A stretch of DNA of 64,000 nt from Paraphoma chrysanthemicola. Lineage: Eukaryota; Ascomycota; Dothideomycetes; Pleosporales; Phaeosphaeriaceae. Location of the stretch: positions 1-64,000 of the forward strand of contig JAGMWG010000008.1 of NCBI GenBank assembly GCA_020744225.1, in the 5' to 3' direction. The notes under the pieces were generated by a model. That model did no database searches. It worked only from the letters and a program-made list of their open reading frames with translations, and had not been told where the DNA came from. This document shows positions 22,513 to 34,891 of this stretch, piece by piece. Position 1 is the first letter of the stretch. Each line of letters starts with the position of its first letter. A program made the position numbers and the translations under genes.

Positions 22513-24085
22513 TCACGAAGACGGAATGCTCTGCGGGTGCGTCGTGAACAAACCTCGTGGATCATACTTGGTCTTGATGCGCTTCATCTTCTCAAAGTTG
22601 TTGCCGTAAAGCCTGACACTCCATTGCTCCTTTGTCAACTCCGTGTCGCGATAGTTGACGAAGCCTCGCAGTGGGATACCTTCCTTCTTCAATTGCTCCT
22701 GGAACGGACGGAAACCAGCTTGCATATACTCGGTCGCATCAGCCGGCCATTGTGTCAGTCCGTTCGCAAGACGCCCCTCCCAACGAATGAGCCACTGGTT
22801 GTTGGCGTAGGCCATGGCTTGCGCATTATCCTTCACATTCCGAGAAACGCCACCCCAGAGATCCAAGAAGCCAAACTCAGTCAGGTCGGTGCGGCTGAAT
22901 GCCAGGGTTGTATGCTGGTACAACGCTTTGGCTGACGCAAAAGTGAACGGTTGGTCGGAGCGAAGGACAAGAGCCTGGAGGTACATGCTCCGCGCTGGGA
23001 AAGCGTCTGTGGTGCCATTCAGCAGAGGCACGGCAAAGTTCTCCATTGACCAGAAGTCCGTCGTAGTCTTCCTGGTCGTTGTGGTATTTGGGAGGCGTTC
23101 AACCAGTGAAGTAAAAATGGCATCAAAGTCGGCAGGATTGCCATAAAAGTAGCCACTGCCGTTCCACTCTCCTGCTAGCTGCCATCGCAAGGCAAAAGTG
23201 TCGGGTGCCTCAGTCATGGCCCACTCCTGGATGTCGATGAGGGCCTGGGCTCCAGTGTCGAGGTCGACATTTCCCAGAGAGATGGTGAAATTGGTGACGG
23301 TATCGAACTGTGGCTTCCAGGTTCGGGTCGTAAGCGACAAGAGGATACCGTACGATGAGCCTGCGCCTTGCACAACGAAGAAGAGATCGGGATTCACCGT
23401 GCGAGAAGCCTTGACAATCTTTCCGTCGTACAGCATCACCTCAACGCTGTCGAGATTGTCCATCGGCGTTCCCAGAAAGCGGCTCGTGGTTCCAAACCCG
23501 CCTCCGATGGTTGAACCAGCAAGACCAACCCAGTTGGCGCGGACGTGAGGGAAATGTCGGCCATGATTCTCCCAAAGCCATGTTGCGGCCGGTCCAACAC
23601 GACTTCCAGCACCGTAGCTGATATTGTCAGCACAAAGTTGTAGACGCACGTCCGGCAGTCAAAACTCACGTGAATAGTCCTGTCGCTGCATCGAACGTCG
23701 TATCGGTGAAACGCTCCATATTCAGCACAAGCGCTCCATCAACTCCACCAAGACCGTACGCTCCATAAGAATGCCCTCCATTCAGCGGCGACACCTTGAC
23801 GCCCGCATCAACAGCGCATGCCAGCGCGGCCGCGATGTCGGCCCTGGTCCGCGGAATCACGACTGCAGCGGGCTCCGGATTGAAACGAAGAGACCAGGGT
23901 GATGTGACGGTCTGCCAGTTGGCAGCATCGGAAAAGGTGCGCAAGACATTCGCAGTGGTCAAGCAGTCCCGAAGTCTCGTGGAGTCGTCCTGAGCTGCTG
24001 CGCCCGAGAGAAGCGCACTGAAGAGAAGGAAGTGCGATATAGCCTGGAGAGCCGCACCGGGCGAGAAAGTAGAGAAAGAGCGCAT
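22513..24085 (-). CDS. Secreted FAD-linked oxidoreductase (berberine-bridge/AA7 type)
   Basis: An extracellular flavoenzyme of about 515 residues that oxidises sugars, oligosaccharides or other alcohols. A signal peptide (hydrophobic run ISHFLLFSALLSGAAA) is followed by the FAD_binding_4 domain, with His105 in GGHSYGAYGLGG, the usual site of covalent FAD attachment. The segment that normally carries the second attachment Cys (GTC-P-x-VG) reads RANWVGLAGS here, so only one covalent bond is expected. The C-terminal BBE element NYRDTELTKEQW, with LYGNNFEKMKRIKTKYDP, is present. Two exons: 24085 to about 23668 and about 23612 to 22513. In the AA7 family such enzymes oxidise the reducing end of oligosaccharides to lactones, which would fit the cluster; other substrates are possible. 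Confidence 0.87.
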
Positions 24086-25535
24086 GATTGTCGGTAAGTA
24101 AAGGAAGGAATGGATGCGTCGACGAAGGAGCGCTGGTGAGCTGAGTATTGCGCAGATCGTCCTCTATATACCCCGCGGATGTTTCTATAGGGCTCCTGTG
24201 TTTGTCCGGGATGGCCGGTTGGTTTGCGACATGATGTTCGCATGAATCGTCTTCGGCGCCGAGAAGGACCTACCAAGCATCCGAAATGAGGCCATCACCA
24301 GGTGTTTAAGGTACTGCAGCGTCCTTCATCACCTTTAGTGGGGGATTTTAAAAATTCCAGAAGAAAACCCAAGAAGGCGAAGGTGCCCGATGTATCGTAT
24401 ATAGCGTGGTGCTGCACAAAGTTGCGGGCTCGGTGAATTTTTGGCTTAGACGTTGCTGCACATGCTATAAATGGGCAATCACAAAGCACAACCATATTAC
24501 ACACTGCGGTGTAAGAGGAAGAAGGTGTGACTGCGAATGTCAAGAACACATCACCTGTACTCAAAATGCAATCCTTCTGCAATGCGATCCTTCTGTTGGC
24601 GGCGAGCAATTTGCTCCAATGAGAAATAGGAACATTGTACTCTCCGAGTACACAGTATACTTCGCTGACCTGCCATGTTCTACCTAGGTATATCCCGAGC
24701 CTCTGGTCAAAGTCAAATTTGCTCCGCGAGCTCGTGGTATTGGCGGCGACCGCGCGGACGGGGTACCTTTACAGGCAAGAGCCTAGGCGGCAGTGCCGGA
24801 TCTTTGAGTTGAAGGACATGCAGGTCCAAGAGCTGTAAGGAATTGCGCACGTGGATGGTCTCATGTGGGTGTTCCCATGAGAGCGCACGTCAGGCGCATC
24901 GGCACGACCGAACGCGACGAAATGACGCGGTGAAAAACTTCGAAAAACCGCTGCAGGTGCAGTGTGGGTAACAAGGCAAGATGGGCAGAGTATTGTAACA
25001 ACAAGCGACTAGGCGTGGATTGTACTGCACCTGGAATGGTCGTCGGAGGTAGGAGAATATTCGCGACTTGATGCCCCGACGCGCCCGACAACGCGGTCCC
25101 GGGATGAAACACCCAGTGCCCGCCAACCGTAAACATTTCGAGCTCGGGCCTTCTTGGTACAGATTGAGGCCACTAAGGCTATAAATCACCGGCGGTATAA
25201 CATTACTAATCATGCTCGTTATTTCTTCCATCAATCTAGATTTTGGATGAAGCGCATCAAGCCAGCTCACGTCCAAAAATACGCCGAGAGCGAGCAATGT
25301 CGAAATCGCACAAATGAATGCTTCTCGCAGACCAATACCGCGTCACTGCTATCGCGGTTGCGAGATACGTACGCACTGCATGTATTATTATGCTCTAGGC
25401 TCAAAATGTGTATCTAGGCTACTCTGCTATAATACCAATTTCAGACAAGTCCATTCTGCTACATCCATGTCGGCCAAGCAAAGCCATATGACTAGATGAG
25501 GGAACAGGGCTATATGATCGTCCCCTGATGGGCAA
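24086..25535. other. 1.45-kb spacer without a confident gene
   Basis: The left 250 bp are the promoter of the secreted oxidase. The region 24.3-25.5 kb is slightly AT-rich and contains only short overlapping frames (up to 135 codons) without domains. No RNA gene or repeat is recognised. Confidence 0.4.
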
Positions 25536-26895
25536 TTACTGCCCTTTAATCCTGTAAAGCAGAGTTCCATGACCAAATGCATCGAAGCCACCCGAGTTCG
25601 GACCATAATCGCCACCGCCGCCTTCGATGTTTGCAGTCAAATTCTTGTTCACAAAGTTACGGTATGCCTTGGTCCAAGAAGCGTTTAAGCCTCGAACATC
25701 GTTGTAGTGTGCATAGATGGCTTCAAATCCTGGTCGAATACTGAAGCGCTGTTTCTCAGCAACAACAGGAAGAACACCTTCCCAGCTGCGATATGGCGTG
25801 TATGGGACGGAATTGTTGCCAGAATTGAACTTGCCTGCATATTCGGCACTACAGCAGCTCTCAGTATTCGAGGCTTCAATGGTTACATGAAGTTACTACT
25901 CACCCATTGAGGATCTGGTTGCCATACGCTCCATACAAATCGACTCCTTGGTTGTGTCCTTGCTGACCAATGACGCCCAGAAGTGCAAAACACAGCGTTG
26001 CGTGGCCTTGGTCTCTGCCTGCCTCTTGGCCTTGCATCAAAGTCTTGCCGCTTCCCGCCTCCGTGAAATTTGCAATCGAAAAGTACGGGAGAGCGCCGTT
26101 GATTACGATGCTGCTATCAGGAAGGCCGTTCAGGAAAGTCTCCACCGCCCAGTTGTACATGGTCGAATTGTCTGTAAAGATTCCAATTGCCATCATGGAG
26201 GCAATATTGCACAGATCCCAGTTTGCGTAGTAAAAGTCGGGCTTGTTGTTGTGCGTGGTGAGGAAGTAGTAGTTCTGGGGAGCGAACACATCGCTCAGCA
26301 TTTTGCCAAACACAGTCTGATTTTTCTTCGGCCAGCCTTGATAATCGCGAAGAAGCTCGGCAGCGTTGGCGAACTGGTATCCGTACAGGCCAGCAGCTAG
26401 GTACCTGTCTTCGTTGCCATCGATTGACTTTAATGTGCTGCCCCAACCATCCAGCGTTTTGATGGCGGCATCAGCAAAGCTGGTGTTGCCGGTAACCAAC
26501 CAACGCAGAGCGAGGCCGTATGCTGAGTGGGCATCGCGGTACGCCGAAGGATAGTTGTTCGTCAGATTGCCAGCACTACCAGTTGCAGACCGTACGAGTA
26601 TTTCTTTAGGGCTCGATTTCCAGGTAGTTTGCACAAGCGGGCGGGTTGTAAGATGGTCGAAAGCTTTAGACCTGCAATATTATGGTTAGCAAAGGGTTGA
26701 AGTGTTTTACAGTACAAAGTCTACAAACCATGGTTCGTCTTTTGCCGCGACGCGTGCCTTGATCCGTTTGATGTCGTCCAAACTATGAAGTGCTCCTGGA
26801 TGGGCGAACTTCTTCACTTCAACGTGCTGCTGGCGAGGAATGGCGCCGGCAACCGCGGCCAGGGCGGTCACGGTGGCGAGGATCGTGAAATGCAT
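25536..26895 (-). CDS. Secreted alginate-lyase-superfamily polysaccharide lyase
   Basis: An extracellular protein of about 425 residues. A signal peptide (MHFTILATVTALAAVAGA) is followed by an (alpha/alpha) barrel of the alginate_lyase type (PF05426-like), which cleaves uronic-acid polymers by beta-elimination. Conserved stretches are LVRSATG, HSAYGLALRWLVTGN, a PDFYYANWDLCNIASMMAIG block and QEAGRDQGHATLCFALLG, which match barrel positions bearing the active-site Asn/His/Tyr in this superfamily. Three exons: 26895 to about 26710, about 26672-25907 and about 25858-25536; the last ends AFGHGTLLYRIKGQ. Fungal relatives include enzymes acting on glucuronan, and alginate is a less likely substrate for a land fungus. 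It is divergent from a permease and close to a GH88 gene that would take its products. Family number not certain. Confidence 0.8.
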
Positions 26896-27519
26896 GGCTG
26901 GGTAACCTGAAAGATGATTTGTCGCTGCTAGAGAACAGTTCTGGCGGACTTATGTCCTCCTTTTATGTTTCTACCATTACGGTGAAGTCGTGGCCGCATG
27001 GCTACCACTTGTTCTTCGTTCTGCCTGCTACCCCTGGCGGTCGCTGCTGCTCCCCGCATTTTCCCCAGTCTCTCCGCATTACGAGCGAAGGTAGAGAACA
27101 TGAAAATCGGATCATATCGCAAGCGGAAGGTGATCTTCATCGGGCGGCGGGCGCGTGCGAGAGGAAGGAAAGTGCCCCGCGACCGCCTGGGAAGTGATGA
27201 GGCGGGCAACGGTCCGGCAGATGCCCCGGATCCCGCGGCCAAACCTCAACCCAAACAATCTGGTTCACCCCACCAACTCGTGGTCGCGCCACATCGGATA
27301 TGCAGCCCTTTGCGGAGCTCCAGAGTTCTGTGTCTGCATCGTCGTCGGAGCATTGGCGGCAGATTGGATCGACGCCCATGATCCATGGATGTGAACTAAC
27401 ATGCAGCGAGAAGCGGAGACAGCTCACCACGCCTTTCAAATACAGCTGAAATCCCTTCGTCTGGAATCAATAGGACGACCATCTATTCCTGATCATCCTA
27501 TCAAAGCGCAGAACCGATC
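26896..27519. promoter_or_regulatory. Divergent promoter of the lyase and the second anion-type permease
   Basis: A 624-bp spacer between two divergent genes of the pathway. It holds CGGTCCGG at 27210-27217, followed by CCCCGGATCCCGCGG, and further CGG triplets at 27140-27190. The same CGGTCCG core occurs in other promoters of the region. Shared control is inferred. Confidence 0.35.
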
Positions 27520-29237
27520 ATGTCCTCCAAAGAGCTCGAAGCAGGTGTCAGCGTGGTCAACCACCACGAGACGGGCGACATGGCGTCCAAGCAAGCTGCT
27601 CTCCATTCAGAGGCAGTCGACGAAGACACAATGAGGTATACCACAGGTCCCCCTATCGAGATCGATGCGGCCACAAACAAGCGCCTCTTCTGGAAGCTCA
27701 ATCGTCGCATATTAGCGATCCAACTGGTCACGTACTTTTGCCAGTCTCTCGACAAGGGCACTCTCAACTTTGCCTCTATCATGGGCATCCAAAAAGATGC
27801 TAATCTCAAGGGACAAGAGGTTTGTCTCTGACTGAATTTTTCAAAGTGCATTAGCTGACATCTTCACAGTATCAATGGCTTGGAACCATCCTGTACATTG
27901 GCATTCTCGCCGGTGAATGGCCACAAAACTTCCTCCTCCAGAAGCTGCCACTTGCCAAGATGCTCTCCGTAAACGTCTTCATCTGGGGTGCTGTTGTCGC
28001 TTGCTCCGCTGCTTCGACCAACTTTGCATCACTGATGACGGTGCGCTTCCTCTTGGGTTTCTTCGAGAGCTGTGTTCAGCCGGCCATGATGCTGCTGTGA
28101 GTAGATCTGCCCCTCTAATCCCTGCTATACTGATCATGGCTCAGGACTTCGATGTGGTATACCCGTGAGGAACAATCACTTCTCAATTCTCTTTGGTACT
28201 GCATGTCTGGCGTGCAACTCATGGTGAGCATCTTAACGTGCGCGCTCAGACAGGTGGTTGACAAGCGTAGGTTGGTGGTCTACTCGCCTTTGGTGTATCT
28301 CACTTCACGGACGGACCCATCAAAAACTGGCAGCTCCTATTTCTGGTCCTCGGTCTTGCAACATGTGTGTGGTCCTTTGTCATCGGCTACTTCCTCCCCG
28401 ACAGTCCGATGACGGCCAAATGCTACACCGAGGATGAAAAGCGCCTCTTCATCGAGCGAGTCCGTCACAACGAGACCGGCATCAAGAACAAGAAATACAA
28501 GATGTACCAGGTCAAGGAAGCTTTCACCGATCCGTTCGTGTGGTGCTGCGTCGCGCTCATCACGGTGGCGAATCTGATCATTGGTGGCCTTGGTGTTTTC
28601 TCCAACCTCATCATCCGCCAGTTTGGATTCTCGCTTCTCCAAACTCAGCTCCTCAATATTGCGCAGGGCGCTTGGCTCATCATCGTCATGATTGGATCCG
28701 CTCAAGCTTGTCAGAAGTCGGGCCAAAGTTGCCTCATGATGCTCGTAAGTCATGCCTTCCGTATCGGCCCGCAATTTCAACTAACTATGATAGCTTTGGA
28801 CTCTACCTGCCATTGCTGGTACTATCGTCATCCTCATCGTAAAGCCCAATCCCGGCAACTCTGGCGGCATGCTCATCGCTTTCTACTGCACTCAATTCTT
28901 CTGCGCTCAGGGAAACATGATCATCTCGTTGATTACTCGCAACATTGCCGGCCAGACCAAGAAGGGCATGGTGATGACCATGGTGTTTGTCGGCTGGTCT
29001 GTTGGCAACCTTATCGCTCCGCAGATCTTCCAGACCAAAGATGCGCCACGGTACCTACCAGGATTCTTGGTTCACATTGTCATCTACGGGGTGTACATGG
29101 GGCTGGTCGTACTGACGCGATTTGTCTTGATGGCAAGAAATCGTCGCAAGAATGCTATTGTGAGCGAGATCACGCATGAGCTTGCTTTCCAGGACTTGAC
29201 GGACACGGAAAACCCTAACTTCCGTTATGTCTACTAG
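27520..29237 (+). CDS. MFS permease, anion:cation symporter (allantoate permease) type
   Basis: A second Dal5/TNA1-like uptake carrier, about 510 residues. A soluble N-terminus is followed by LNRRILAIQLVTYFCQSLDKGTLNFASIMG, and after an intron by the family-typical YQWLGTILYIGILAGEWP. Then come RFLLGFFESCVQPAMM, SMWYTREEQSL, a large middle loop with YFLPDSPMTAKCYTEDEKRL, and the second bundle ending DTENPNFRYVY. Five introns are read, near 27821, 28097, 28223, 28745 and close by. It is a distinct sequence from the permease at 15999-17601, so the two may take different acids. Divergent from the secreted lyase; import of the lyase products is the simplest role. Confidence 0.87.
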
Positions 29238-30611
29238 ATGTACGTCATCGGTGGATCTTCTGCAGACTCAGAAGGACTTGCGGCGGGATTTTATGGAAAA
29301 GAGGTGCGTGTTGTGTCGTTGAGGCATACTTTTGGTAGCGACCTACAATTTCACAGTTTCCTCTTGTTGAAGGGCTCAGTCATAAGTCTTGGCCATGCGC
29401 ATTCTTGTTCGGCCGGGCGTCCTCTACGCAGGAGATGAGAGGTCAAACTTGCTAGGTGTAAGCTAGTTCCTTTCTGAGTGCCGCTTGAGTATGGAATTGC
29501 TCAACCGAACATACTTTGCCTACTTCTTTTAAAAACTCACATCGAAATACTTTTACCTATATTCGCGCGTATCTGTGTGTATGCACTCGAAACAATTATT
29601 GGCTGCATGAGCCATAAGCGAATTGTATTTGGATGCTTTCTCAACTAGGGATTTAAGCAGCACACACGTCGCGGACATCTGTTGGCGAAGTGAATACTCG
29701 TCGGAGCGTATTCGCAACCTATCGATGGTTCTGTTCATACTTGCCAAATCAGGCAATTTCGCTGGCTTCCTCCTGCGGGGTAGTTGTACGTCTAGGTGAC
29801 TGCTCATGCTAGCGTGCTTGCAATAAATCAACGCTCTTTCCAATTTCCCGAATAGGAAAGTTGAATACTCGTAGCGGAGGGCATCTCAAAGCGTGGGATG
29901 GGCTGTAGTTGCGTATTTGTATCACGAACACAAACCTGTGAATGCTGTACGGCGAGACAGTACGAGTGCATAGTCGGGCCGTCGGTGCTCACGAATTTGA
30001 GTATGCGTTGTATGCCACGATACGAACACCAAGTTACAGATCCATAAGTATTATTTTTCATGAAGCCATAGCCATGAACTCATGGTACAAAGTTGATTTC
30101 ATGCCGTCATTTCAGCCAAGTCGATGGCCATAGAACGTGGAAGTTTTGGTTATGAACAGCAATTGTAACAAGAATGCGTTTTCCAAGTCCATCGATAAAG
30201 TCTCCACCTTTGCTTCTAGCATCCAAAGCCATCATTCCTTATGCTCGGATCCCGGGGCATGTCCAGGCCAATCTGTCCTATCAAGATTTCCTGAGCGACA
30301 GCAACGAGCGGCATCTTGACTACCGAAACAGTCAGCTATCCCTAGCTGTCAGAAAACTGCTCTCCTTGGACTTGTAGTGGCTGTTTGGTGAGCAGTGTGG
30401 TACACCGGCGTTCGGTCCGTAACCTTCTCCGGTGGCCGCGACGTTGCTCTCCCACGGAGCTGGAACAATTGCGGCCGTGATACCGAAGGCAAAGATAGAA
30501 TGGCCGGGGAGATAATCCACCATTCATAACATACAGATAGTTCTTGCCCTTATAGCCAGATACTTTGACTTACGTGCGATAGCATCCTTGTCACGAATCA
30601 CGCGTAGAGCC
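29238..30611. other. 1.37-kb spacer, promoter of GH88 gene, possible gene relic
   Basis: No complete gene. The right end holds TCGGTCCG at 30412-30419, about 200 bp before the GH88 start. On the minus strand between 30600 and 30332 two adjacent frames read like protein (GYKGKNYLYVMNGG, then DYLPGHSIFAFGITAA and GEGYGPNAGVPHCSP) but are out of phase with each other and lack a start, so this may be the relic of a lost gene. Nothing else is recognised. Confidence 0.3.
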
Positions 30612-32181
30612 ATGGCAGCCACTACAATCACCGAAACCAACGCCTCGCACGCTAGAAAGCGACTTCGACCAAGAGAAAGTGCTACGAACGTCTCTCGGAA
30701 AGAATCGTTTCAGGAAACGTCTAATGGATACAGCGACCTCGCTACAGTTCGGCATAGCCAAGTCCATGATTTCAAGAAGGAACTACTCCACCTCTATGCG
30801 CCTTCCGCTGAAGTAAAGATCTGGGGCATTGCAGCAAAGGGACTGCGACAACCATCCCCGCCCACGTTGTTCCCCGAATACACCAAGCCAGGTGGCGTCG
30901 AGTATATCTATCGAGAGCTTGACTTTTGGACCTCTGGGTTCTTCCCTGGGAGCTTGCATCTGCTTCTAGAGCGGCGGAGGAAGTATGGACATGTTGGGAG
31001 CCGGGACAACGCTCCCCGCAGTATACCGCATCTTCTCAACCTTGAGTAAGTGTTCGCAAGCATTTTCGGGGTTTTTCTAACGATTGGGAAGACACGCTTG
31101 TACATATTGGACAGAAAATCTACACCAAAATGCGCTCCTCAACTCGACGCACGACCTTGGATTCATGATCATGCCATGGGCAAAGGTCGCTTACGAACAG
31201 AATCACGATCTTCGCGCGTTGGAAACGATCAAGACCGCGGCCCACACTCTGTATTCGCGGTATAGCAGCAAGTTGGGATGCATTCGGTCGTGGGATAAAT
31301 GCGTAACAAAAAAATACAACTTCCAGGACCTGAATACAGACTTCATGGTGATCATCGTGAGTAACTCGTTGCCCAGCTCCCTGAGACGTTGACTCACGTA
31401 CCGACAGGATAACATGATGAACCTCGACCTGCTGTTCTACGCAGCTTCGAAGACGGGAGACGCCGAGATGTTCTCCGCCGCAGTACAACACGCTCGCACA
31501 ACCCTCCGTACACACATACGGCCAGACGGCTCAACCACACATCTGATAGTCCTTGATCCAGATAATGGCAATATCAAGCATCGCTTGACGAACCAAGGAT
31601 TCTCGCACACTTCATGTTGGGCCCGTGGTCAAGCATGGGCGATAGCCGGATTTGCGGAAACATATCATTGGACGCTGGACGAAGAATTCTTGCGCACAAG
31701 TCAGCACGCCGCAGACTTCTTCATTGCTCGTTTGGACGAATCTGGTGTGGTGCCCTGGGATTTTGATGCTCGTGACATCGCTGGTCCAGATCAGCCATCG
31801 GACTCCAGCGCAGCGATGATTGCAGCGTACGGCATGTTACTGATCCACAAAGCGCTCATTACTCTTGGACGGCCTTCACGGTACCTGGTAGAGGCACTGA
31901 GAATCACCCAGGCAGTGTGTTTCAATCATCTCAATCCTCCAGCGTCACTGCTCGAAAGACAGACTCAAGTTGAGACAGTCGAACATGGCCACGTGCAAGA
32001 AGCCGTGGAGCACATTGAGATGGGGCTTGGAGATACGATTGTGAATGGTGCGACCATCAATAATTTCGAGTTCGCGCCAAGAAGATGGGCTGATCATGGG
32101 CTTGTGTATGCTGACTATTATTTTCTCTTAGTCGGAAATAAGCTGCTAGACATGGGTATCGGCGCTCAGATTTTGGCATGA
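30612..32181 (+). CDS. GH88-type unsaturated glucuronyl hydrolase
   Basis: Removes the 4-deoxy-hex-4-enuronic acid left at the non-reducing end by polysaccharide lyases, by hydration of its double bond. Length is about 490 residues in three exons (30612 to about 31045, about 31092-31358, 31408-32181). The (alpha/alpha)6-barrel signatures are WTSGFFPGSLHLL, the catalytic pair H165-D166 in STHDLGFM, and D234 in DNMMNLDLL. The two Asp match the known general acid and partner of bacterial UGL (D149 and D88 in the Bacillus enzyme). Later SHTSCWARGQAWAIAGF and PSDSSAAMIAAYGML complete the family pattern. No signal peptide is seen, so it is probably cytosolic and acts on imported oligomers. The start at 30612 is the first ATG in frame. 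It pairs logically with the secreted lyase and the permease just upstream. Confidence 0.88.
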
Positions 32182-32221
32182 TGAGATAGACATAGAAGTG
32201 AGAATACGAAACCAGTACTGC

Positions 32222-34589
32222 TCAGTCCATCGAGTGAGAGAATGCGCTTACTCGCTGGTCAGGGAGGAAGGAATAATCGAGGAATGAGGTCAGATCCTCT
32301 AGCGGGACATGCCCATCAACGGACATTCCCGGTGGCAAGGCCATGCTACCATTCAGGTTGCTGTACTTTGATGTTGTGAACGCTGCGTGGTTCATCCGAT
32401 CCAGACTCGGAGAAGGCATGGCTGTGTGGTTCCGACTTGACGGCTGAGCTTGGAACGCTAGAGGCAGGGGCGGGAAAGCCAACGTGATACTGTCCGGCGT
32501 TTCACCTTGGTCTGCTGCTACTGGTAAGATTTCTCCAAAGGTGCCCAGCGGCTGTCCGACGGGGCCTGCACCATTGTGGATACCGGCAGCTGTATTTGAG
32601 GCAGCATTTGTGGCTTCGTCTACAAGACCGGCTGGATTTTCTGAGTAAGCTGCTTGCCGTATATCTAGCGTCTGAAGCCCCGCCTGACGGGCGTGATTGA
32701 GTCGTGCTGCGAACTTGGAAGCGAGATTACTCCTGGTCGTTGAGTGATCTCCATTCCATCGGCCGGCCATGACTTGGAGACTGTGAATCAGGCTTTCAAA
32801 CTCATTCGGCAATGAAATATCATAATAAAACGCATGCGCTAACAGCATGCGGCCACAGATGAAGAGACAGAAGGCGAATTGTGGGTTTGTTAAACACTGC
32901 ATATTGCGCAGGAATTCCGCCGCAATAATGGAAACTTCAACACTGGCTGCCATGCACGTCTCAGCGCTTGATCCGGACGGAAGCCTGATTGGCAATGACT
33001 GCCAGTCTTGCGACGGATACGCGATGCCTTGATGCAGGAGCACCACAGCCGTGTTGTGGGTAATGTGCGCCAAAGTAAGGTTGGGATCCATGTTTCCGTC
33101 GGCGTTCAGCGCACATGCTTCTCGCCAACGTTCCGGCAGAAAGATTTTCCATCTGGAAAGATCAGCTTTAAATTTCATATGAGGCTCGCCAGACTTACTG
33201 TATCAAGCGGAGATCTAATTGCTTGAATCTCATCAACCACATCTGCACATCGTGGGACTTCGCCACGTCCACCTCTTGCTGAAGGAAAAAGGATGTGACA
33301 AGGCTAAGACTTTCGGTGGCCTCGATACAATATGCGAAACCCCCAAGGGAGGCTTGGTCGGCGGTCTCTGGCCGGGCGCTTGGTAATCTGTTCGCAGCAT
33401 CTCCGGGCGGGTCCGAGACGCCAAAGAACGGTGTCGGCGTGTCAAGAGGTTTGCCCTCTTCCCACAAAGCCCCTTCGCATGGCAAACGCCTCTTCACGTC
33501 TGCACTAGTGAGGCACACATTCCAACCAGTTGCAATACTGCAAAATCTGTCCATGAGAAAAACAGTCCAGAACACGCGGCGGCGATCCTCGGCCTCTCTC
33601 CAGTCCCTACAAGGAGGTAAGAATGCCATGCGTTTGACTAAAGCATGAGAGCCCTTCCGTTGGTTGTTACTGTCCTCGTCTTCTGTGCTTAGCTGAAGTT
33701 GTTCCACAGTTCTAGCCATGCTACCAACGATTGACCAGGCAGACGGTCCACGGCCGCTTCCGATCGTGTCAAATGCGCATATGATGAGAGCTTGGAGACC
33801 TTCCACCGAGAAGGACTCCATACTCTGTAGGATGACTGCTTGGCGACAGGATTCAGCCAGCTTTGAGCGGCTCTCTTCATCCCCTAGGCGAGGGTCGTCT
33901 GAAAAGCGGACGCAAACTGATGTGATGGCGTGTAGAATGCTGCTGACCTTGTGCCTCTCGCCATGGACGTGTAAACTTCGTCGGAATTGACGAACGTGGA
34001 GCACCGGTATCCACGGATGAATGTTACTAAAGTACAGTTCGACCAAGGTATCGATTAAATCCGAAGGCAGGAACTCTTGGCCGAGGAGTTCTCCTTGAGA
34101 AGGAGGTCCTGTGTTGCTGCTCGTCCTCATGCGCTTGCCTGCGTCCGGTGAGCGCAAGGCACCATCATCGGCGTTGCAGCGCTTGCGTCCCAGGGTGTCC
34201 AGTCGCTCTTTCAGTTGCTTGGTGTGGTCGTGCAGATTTCCTGTCATTGTCGGCGAAGTACCATTACCAGTAGCGTGAACTTGATTCCAGAGCTGCTGCC
34301 AAAGCACACCCTGTCCGAGAAACATGTTTTCCAGCGCGTCCAGCCGGCGATGAATGCGATCAATGGCGCCGGCCTTCATCCCAGGTTTGCCTTTTTCTTT
34401 GTCGTACAAACAGTTCAACCCATTCTTAACGCACTGCGAGCATGGCACCTCGCGTGAGCATTTCGCCTTCTTCTTCCGACACGGCTGGCATGCCGGTCCA
34501 GCGCCTTCATCTCGCTTCGCGCCATTGCCAGCAGGGTCGCGCTCATCGTGGTCGGAGCCATCGAAATCCAAAACGCCATGGTCGTCCAT
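32222..34589 (-). CDS. Zn2Cys6 transcription factor
   Basis: A nuclear regulator of about 770 residues. The zinc cluster (ACQPCRKKKAKCSREVPCSQC, CX2CX6CX5CX2CX6C) is near residue 35 and is followed by a linker and a possible coiled coil (IDRIHRRLDALENMF). The fungal middle homology region contains ELYFSNIHPWIPVLH, GRGPSAWSIVGSMARTVEQL and REAEDRRRVFWTVFLMDRF. Two exons: 34589 to about 33196 and about 33150 to 32222. I chose the ATG at 34589 because the frame upstream of it has no ATG. It sits between the GH88 gene (convergent, 40 bp) and the beta-helix gene, an arrangement that suggests local control of the pathway. It is unrelated in detail to the tandem-cluster regulator at 11849. Confidence 0.87.
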
Positions 34590-34891
34590 CGATGAAGGTG
34601 AATCGAAACATGAGCATGTGTGCGTAACAAACACACGCAGGCTCGATCTGATAGGATCGAATTGCCTTTGCGGAGTGCAGGTGTGGGGAAGACGGTACGC
34701 GGCCGATCGTGCCCGCTTCGGTCAGGGGCGGGTTCCGGAAGAAGTCGCGGAGGTGGCCCGAAGATTTTCCCCATCGCAAATGACATCACTGGCAGGAACA
34801 TTCATTGCGTCTATCATGAGATTCATTGCCCCCACCTCCTAGTACCTCGTCAGACCACCTACAAGCTCAGCATCGTCGATGCGGCTGACCC

